The notes beneath the pieces are model-generated. The model ran no database searches, was not told where the DNA came from, and saw only the letters and a list, made by a program, of their open reading frames with translations. From NCBI GenBank assembly GCA_029718625.1, contig CM056379.1, positions 56,599,487 to 56,663,486 on the forward strand: DNA of 64,000 bases. Direction: 5' to 3'. Positions 59,001-64,000 of the stretch are shown in pieces. How positions within the stretch are numbered: the first letter of the stretch is position 1; each line of letters starts with the position of its first letter. This stretch comes from Synaphobranchus kaupii (taxonomy: Eukaryota; Chordata; Actinopteri; Anguilliformes; Synaphobranchidae). The translations under genes and the position numbers were made by a program.

Positions 59001-62000
59001 ATACTCTTCACACTCGTAATCATTGGCAGGATCTTTATCTTCTCAAACTTATTCTGCAACTCTATGCAACTCAGCTTTATGGTTTCATCATTAGGGTTAG
59101 TCACTCCCAGCGTGGACAGAGACAACTGTTGTGTGCAAAAGTCTGTGGTGACTTTGGCAATCAGATTCCGTAGCTCCCGCTGGCAGAGACCTACTGTTGG
59201 TGAGTCTGCCCCTATTAGAGTGATGGTACCTCCTGATTTGCATTCCTTCAAATTTAAGCCAGTGGTTAGGTTCTCTATCTCAGTGCTGTAGCAGTCCATC
59301 ATGTAGTACCAAACAGTTGGACGAACCACCACCTCCACACTATAGACTTCCGGTGTGTCAGCTATGCTGTTGCTGAAGCTGCTGGTTCTAGCTCTGTTAG
59401 TCTTCCCTTGACTGGCTCCTGGGGTGGTGCTGTCCTTCAAATCCTGTGTAGGCCTGACCTGGCCAGAGAAGCTGTTAACCCGTTTCAGCTTGGATTCAGT
59501 TGTCAGCCCTGATGGTGGGATCTCAGATGTCTGGGCCACTCTGTTTCCAAACAAGTCCATCTTGTATACAGCATTCTGCATGTTACTTAACTGCATGGGT
59601 TTATTGGGCAGTACAGCACTTGTAGGCACCACGTTTGAAATGTGTTTGCCTTCCTTGGAGGTGGTGTAATGAGGGCTAGACCTCCCGAAGAGCAAGTCAT
59701 TCTCAGTCTGATTTAGTCCTTGGTTGTCCCTCAGACTATATTCCCTAAGATCAACACCAAGACTCCCTGACCCCAACACTGGCCCACTGCCCAGCCTGCA
59801 CCCACTGTCTGATGTCTTCTTGGATGTTGCAAACAATAAATCCTTCAGTTTATCCCCCGGTGCTGTCGTGTCTCCCGTGACAAATCCCATCTCGTTATTC
59901 CCAGTGGCCTTACTCCCTGCTTCCATGAATTTAGCAGCTATCTTGTACTCCTTACCTGCCTCCCATTTATGTTTTCTAATGGGCTTATGCACTGTATCAG
60001 TTTCTCTTACATCAATTATAGAACTTAAAGTGGCAGCAGTGGAGGCAGACGTAGAAGGCAGAAACAGTGAGTCACTCTCATTGTCAACTAAAGGACTGGT
60101 GTAGTCAGTTCTTCCCAGCATGGATCCACCCTCTGTACCTTGCATATCCAAGAGGAACTGCTTAGCCTCCGAGACATCACTGCCACTTCCCACAATGTAG
60201 ATGTTCATCTCGTCATTACTGAGCAGTATTTTTGGCAGTCTCTGCCGCAGGGCCTTAAAAGCCTGCTGGAGACCCTCTGTGGAGATGCCTTCCTTAGATA
60301 GCTGCTCTTTCCGCAGCTGGGCCTCATTCTGTTGGTATAGCTTTCCAAGCTCCTCATGTACTCTCTGCAATCGCTTCACCTCCTGTCCTGGATACCCTGC
60401 TTCTACCTGCAGGTAGACAGTGGTGATATCCGGACCACAGAGGTCCACTACTTCTACCCTGTGCTGGCTCAAGATGTGCTGGTACTGCTCTCCACAGTGC
60501 TCGCGCAGGTACCGGTAAATGTCTGAGTCCATGACCAGGAAATATTCCTCCAGTGGCGCCCCTTGCGAAAGGGAGCCTGCAACATCCTCCCCTTCTTTGT
60601 TGTCATCCAGTGCTTGGTCATAGTGGTGACTCTTTGTCAAACTCTTCAGATCCTGTGTAAAAGCTTGTCCTGCATATCCAGTGTCCATCTGTCTCTCACT
60701 GCTCTTAGAATGGTAAGCTGGTCCACTGGCAGAAATATCCACTGGTCCACTGGCAGAAAGGGCATCCACTCTATCTGCTGTGCCTTCTGGCTGCTGTGTG
60801 GCTGCTGAGGCCTGTGGGTCAATCAGGCTCAGAAGATGGGTGATCAGGGTCTGGACCTCAGAGTAGCGCCCCTTTATGTTGCAGAGATCTTCCTGTGACA
60901 TGAAGCTGAAGTGTACATCAGGGAAGCTCTGCCGCAAGCTAGACACAGCCACCTTACCCAGGGGCAGTCGACTGTAGTCTACTGTCACAGCGATGCGCAG
61001 AAAGACCTGCATGAAAAGAGTGACAGAGGAAGAGAAAGGGATATAACTGAAGATATAAGGCAGCACAACTAAAAAATGTACTCTTTGGTCCCCTTACCTC
61101 ATCTGGGTCCACTTCTTTGCAGAACAAACTCACAGTAAGTTCAAACTTCTTGTCATCCACTGATAAAACATGCTTCTCATATTGGATCACTCTCCGAGCC
61201 ACTGCAAGACAAATATAATGACACAAACTATACAAAAATGCAAGGCAATTTTGAAATTTCAACTACATTACATGTTGCTAGATTCTCTCTAGCAACCTCT
61301 AAATCACTGACATGGTGGCAGGCAATAAAGAAAAAGGCCATATGCATCTTGGCAAACTCAACGTTTACATTTTGAAAGTGATGAAAGTAGTATGGTAACA
61401 TATCCCTTGTGGAGTGGATATCTGTTTTGCACAGACATTTGGGTATAGCATCGACCATGGGCGGGAAGCCTTCAGTTGGCTAGAATGACAATGTCTTATC
61501 TGCACCAGTGACCCCCTCAAGTTAGTCAGATGCCCGCAAGTTCGTCTGTTGAGCTGTACGTTACGTGTCTTCCTCCGACTCATGACATTCAAACTGCGGT
61601 GTGATAAGAAGTGGCAACTGATATCACATGCTTTACAGGAGAGCACATGCTTGATTCGATAGGGGTGGTTATGATGAAAATTGGAGAGAAAGAGTAGGAA
61701 AAGCATAAAAATCTATTTTTTTTAAAAATAGTTTTGTTCTCAGCAAATGGGTCTTCCAATTACCTTTTTACATGTTTTTTTGGTGAATCTTTCCTTTAAG
61801 GATGCAATGCAGGCAGCAACTATTAGCTAATTGCTACGATAGATCAAAAAGAGATGTACTTAATCAGTTTTGGTAATTTGACGATGCTAGCAAATGCAGC
61901 AGACATCACACACAGTCTAAGAGAGTAGTTTTAGCATATAATGAGTTGCATGTGTGGCAAATGTATGACTAATGTGGATCAGGATGCATGATTAAAACCG

Positions 62001-62304
62001 GCCCCATAACTTATAACTTCACCTACTTTTTCTCAAATAATACACACTCTCATCCCACTACTTTTTACCATTCCCCAATCTGTTTGCAGTCAAATTATCC
62101 AGCCTATGAATCTAGCTGACCTTCACTGTCTTCAAAGGTGATGTGGGCGCAGCCTGGCGTAGACTTGGGCAGAGTGATGGAGGAGATCTCTCCTCCTCCA
62201 TGCCTTTTCCTCAGGAAGTGGATGCAGAGCTTGTCTGTCAGTCGTTTCTCTTCTATGTCCTTTGGCACACCACACACAATCACAGTTCGACCTTCTCGCT
62301 CCAT
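55914..62304 (-). CDS. NID/RRM-Deltex fusion protein, DTX3L/IFI35-like, putative interferon-inducible E3 ligase (five exons)
   Basis: Coding join on the minus strand: 62304-62121, 61201-61098, 61006-58034, 56483-56275, 56025-55914; all introns are GT/AG and in phase, giving about 1,193 codons plus stop. Residues 1-60 are RRM-like (GRTVIVCGVPKDI ... GCAHITFED), followed by an IFI35/NMI/RBM43-type NID segment (VARRVIQYEKHVL, VDYSRLPLGK). Several KH-like segments follow (about 119-160, 248-385 and two near 650-800), then a long low-complexity linker, a cysteine-rich RING-like cluster (about 1012-1044) and a Deltex C-terminal domain (about 1052-1180; YNIPDGIQG, EGHPNPG, VTWGSIPHKT, NGYPD). Family knowledge: Deltex proteins are E3 ubiquitin ligases, and DTX3L works with PARP9 in interferon and DNA-damage responses. 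Specific function is inferred. A perfect ISRE lies upstream. I cannot assign a symbol. Confidence 0.85.
56275..56483 (-). CDS. NID-Deltex gene, coding exon 4
   Basis: The acceptor is TTGCTTTAG ending at 56484 and the donor is a consensus GTGAGT at 56274. The exon encodes EGHPNPGAPFQGGVFEAFLP, LVPLLKRAFNEGLTFTV and VTWGSIPHKTRMNGGK, the core of the Deltex C-terminal domain. Reading through the donor would give an immediate TGA, so splicing to exon 5 is needed to finish the domain. Confidence 0.9.
56691..57910 (+). mobile_element. Penelope-like retroelement 3' remnant in an intron of the NID-Deltex gene
   Basis: Coding remnant in the plus orientation, flanked by inverted copies of the same about 60-bp sequence: AGGCAAAATGAGACTTGC... 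at 56691-56751 and its reverse complement at 57854-57910. Terminal repeats in inverted arrangement are known for Penelope-like elements. It lies antisense to the host gene, inside the intron between exons 3 and 4 (58033-56484), so it need not disturb the protein. Confidence 0.8.
56815..57511 (+). pseudogene. Penelope-like polyprotein fragment with GIY-YIG endonuclease, frameshifted
   Basis: Recognisable pieces: CIAGYSPLGHRFKEIIRKHC, KCGSCTQCNL, the GIY-YIG core NVIYMLKCPCGLAYEGKTSR, and the C terminus MEFDIKPFL ending at TGA 57509-57511. These lie in different frames, with shifts near 56920, 57165 and 57355. The reverse transcriptase part is missing or reduced, so the element is 5'-truncated and dead. 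In the family the GIY-YIG domain nicks the target for insertion. Confidence 0.8.
58034..61006 (-). CDS. NID-Deltex gene, large coding exon 3
   Basis: 2,973 nt (991 codons) with acceptor TTTCATGCAG ending at 61007 and donor GTAATT at 58033. It contains the second NID part, the KH-like segments, the charged linker, the RING-like cluster and the first third of the Deltex C-terminal domain up to DGIQG. A single giant internal exon is also typical of related DTX3L and PARP-family immune genes. Confidence 0.9.
61098..61201 (-). CDS. NID-Deltex gene, coding exon 2
   Basis: 104 nt with acceptor TCTTGCAG (to 61202) and donor GTAAGG at 61097. It encodes VARRVIQYEKHVLSVDDKKF through KEVDPDE, matching the first NID-type module seen in IFI35, NMI and RBM43 relatives. 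Confidence 0.85.
62121..62304 (-). CDS. NID-Deltex gene, coding exon 1
   Basis: It starts at the ATG at 62304 (MEREGRTVIVCGVPKD), preceded by an in-frame stop, with a good start context (AAG before ATG, G after). It encodes an RRM-like beta-alpha-beta unit. The donor is GTCAGC at 62120 and the intron phase is 1. An additional non-coding first exon nearer the ISRE is likely. Confidence 0.82.
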
Positions 62305-64000
62305 CTTGTGGATCTGTCCTCAGCCTTCTTTTCCATGTTGGGATCAAATAAGGTAATTAAAACAACCATTAAAAAGCTCCAAACCAGAAAACCAGACACT
62401 TGGGGCTGGTTTCCCAGACATTAAGCCTAGTTTTAGACTAAAAAAAAATCTAATGAAAATCTCCAGTGGAAAAATTAGGTCTAGGACTAGGCTTAATCCA
62501 TGTCTGGGAAATCAGCCGTTAATGTTATTGTTGGCTCTCTTTTTTCAAAAATTGTTCAAAATCACTGGTAGGTCACAGATGTCTGAATTGTTTTCACACA
62601 ATTATGCCTTTTGCCACAACACACATTATGCCAGGTTCAATTCTGGGGAATTTATTATTCAGACATTATTAGTTGGAATAATATGGCCTTTTATTTAGAA
62701 TAGTTCTGAACAAAATGAGCTTTTAAGTCTGGTGAAGTATTGAACTTCTTATATGTTCTATGTGGTTGTCACTTAATATTAATTTACACTTATTGACCCC
62801 CAAATTCTTGACTCCCTCTTGGTAGGCTATACTCTGCTATGGATTTAAATCTTTAGTTTAATGGTAATATAAGAGATATTGCATCAAAGGTAATTTGAAC
62901 AAAATGAAATGAGCTAAATATAGGCCTATACTTCTATGGATAACGCGATATCAACAAAATACTGTCAACATTCTTCGTTATAAGCTCTGTAGCAGCAACA
63001 TGCGATTCAATCATAACGTATAGCCAAGCACGTAAACTGGTATCTTGACGCCTTTGCTAGTGAACTTGTTTTGTCTAATTGTAACGTAACGTGTATTCGT
63101 TTAACGATTATTAGCAAGCGCAAGAGAAAAAATGCACTTGAGGAAGTGCATAAATCTGTAGGAACAAAAAACAGTTACATTTCTCGTGAATTTGTTATAT
63201 CTCCGTCATAACGTCACACATTTAACTATGTAAATGGAAAGTACATCACTTTGAAAGAATTACTACCTTTTATTTCCTTGTCCGCAGGTGCCCAGTGCAT
63301 TTACACTTCAACCGACATTTTCGAAGAATAGAAAGTGAAACACACTCCACCCGCTAAAGGCTACTTCCCCCCACCAACACAAGGTGGCGCTTCTTGATCA
63401 GGCATGTAAAAGTTGACAAATGAAAATCTTGTCATACTATGTCCAGTAACTACCATAGGACTACCATGCGTTTCAGGTTCGTTTAAAAGTATTTCATTAT
63501 TTAATAGGCTACACCCATTTTAGTAATAGGCTATAGGCCTACTAAAATTATTCTGCCGTCACCAGGAAACTAAGCAATCTCAGTTTCTTTTATGTATATT
63601 ACTTTCCTAGTGTGACACGTTTACATTTATCTTCAATTATGACTGTGTTACAGATAAATAAAATAAGTTTAAAAAATGTAGGTAGAACGCGATACCAAAG
63701 ACAAAGTAGCCTACAGCTGTATTGAGCCAAATATATAATAAAACTAGACAAGTTTTTCATCGATTTAAATAATAACTCTATACATTTATTTTTTACAATC
63801 AATTTTGGTGATTACCCTATTCAAAATTATTGTAGCTGACGTGGAAAGTTATTATTTCCAGTTCTGTGCAATAAAACCACTGTCAAACTGTTCCGTACCC
63901 TGGACTGCCCTCAACTCGTCGTTATTAAACAGCCAATCACAAAAGCGAATACTGAACATTTCAAGCATGCGCACTTAGTCTATTAAATTCATGCGCTGCC
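62305..64000 (-). other. 5' flank of the NID-Deltex gene
   Basis: No protein-coding exon beyond 62304 is recognised. A non-coding first exon may lie just downstream (lower coordinates) of the ISRE and splice at the donor AAAAG|GTAGTA near 63266; this is an inference from position only. Around 62400-62520, two partly inverted copies of a TCTGGGAAA.CAGCC-type sequence (GGTTTCCCAGACATTAAGCC and GGCTTAATCCATGTCTGGGA) suggest a short inverted-repeat element. Confidence 0.5.
63330..63341 (-). promoter_or_regulatory. Interferon-stimulated response element (ISRE)
   Basis: The plus strand reads AGAAAGTGAAAC, which fits GAAANNGAAAC exactly (sense GTTTCACTTTC on the gene's strand). It lies about 1.03 kb upstream of the start codon of a gene whose NID and Deltex domains are typical of interferon-responsive proteins. 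In this family STAT1/STAT2/IRF9 or IRFs bind the motif. Confidence 0.75.

Noticed and set aside
58037..60808. Plus-strand open frames opposite the large NID-Deltex exon
   Set aside because: Complementary-strand shadows of a well-supported coding exon with valid splice sites and domains.

Overview
The window is vertebrate nuclear DNA and almost certainly from a teleost fish. It has spliced genes with GT/AG introns, long AT-rich introns full of CA/GT microsatellites, and fish-type transposons (Tc1, hAT, Penelope-like, sushi/Tf1-type chromovirus, tRNA-derived SINEs). The order vat1 followed by an interferon-type NID-domain gene recalls the IFI35-VAT1 neighbourhood of vertebrates. No bacterial features, rRNA genes or CRISPR arrays were seen.

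Layout. (1) 1081-32481, plus strand: vat1, six coding exons (435 codons plus stop), encoding the VAT-1 quinone-oxidoreductase-like membrane-associated protein. Its introns hold a complete Tc1/mariner transposon with an intact transposase frame (24014-25544), a gutted Tc1 relic inside a TTAA-flanked element (10647-11700), two or three copies of a tRNA-derived SINE, a 303-bp inverted-repeat element and several minisatellites. (2) 32482-41109: vat1 3' flank with no gene recognised. (3) 41115-48265, minus strand: a complete, apparently very young Ty3/gypsy chromovirus with two 1,402-bp LTRs that look identical, a 5-bp target duplication, intact gag and pol, a clear -1 frameshift signal, and an 11-nt self-priming signature instead of a tRNA primer site. 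Each LTR carries a tandem minisatellite inside the transcribed region. (4) 48528-53425: a three-layer nest in which a DNA element contains a solo LTR (TGACG duplication), which contains an hAT element (8-bp CCGCACAC duplication) with a broken BED-finger exon. (5) 55914-62304, minus strand: a five-exon gene of about 1,193 codons that joins an N-terminal RRM/NID region (IFI35/NMI/RBM43-like), KH-like segments, an atypical RING-like cluster and a C-terminal Deltex (DTC) domain. One of its introns holds a Penelope-like element remnant, and a perfect interferon-stimulated response element lies about 1 kb upstream of its start codon.

The two host genes are convergent and separated by about 23 kb, much of it recent transposon insertions. 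The minus-strand gene is the most interesting host gene: its domains and the ISRE fit an interferon-induced ubiquitin-pathway or antiviral protein related to DTX3L. The chromovirus is the most complete mobile system, because nearly every cis signal of its life cycle can be located by eye.
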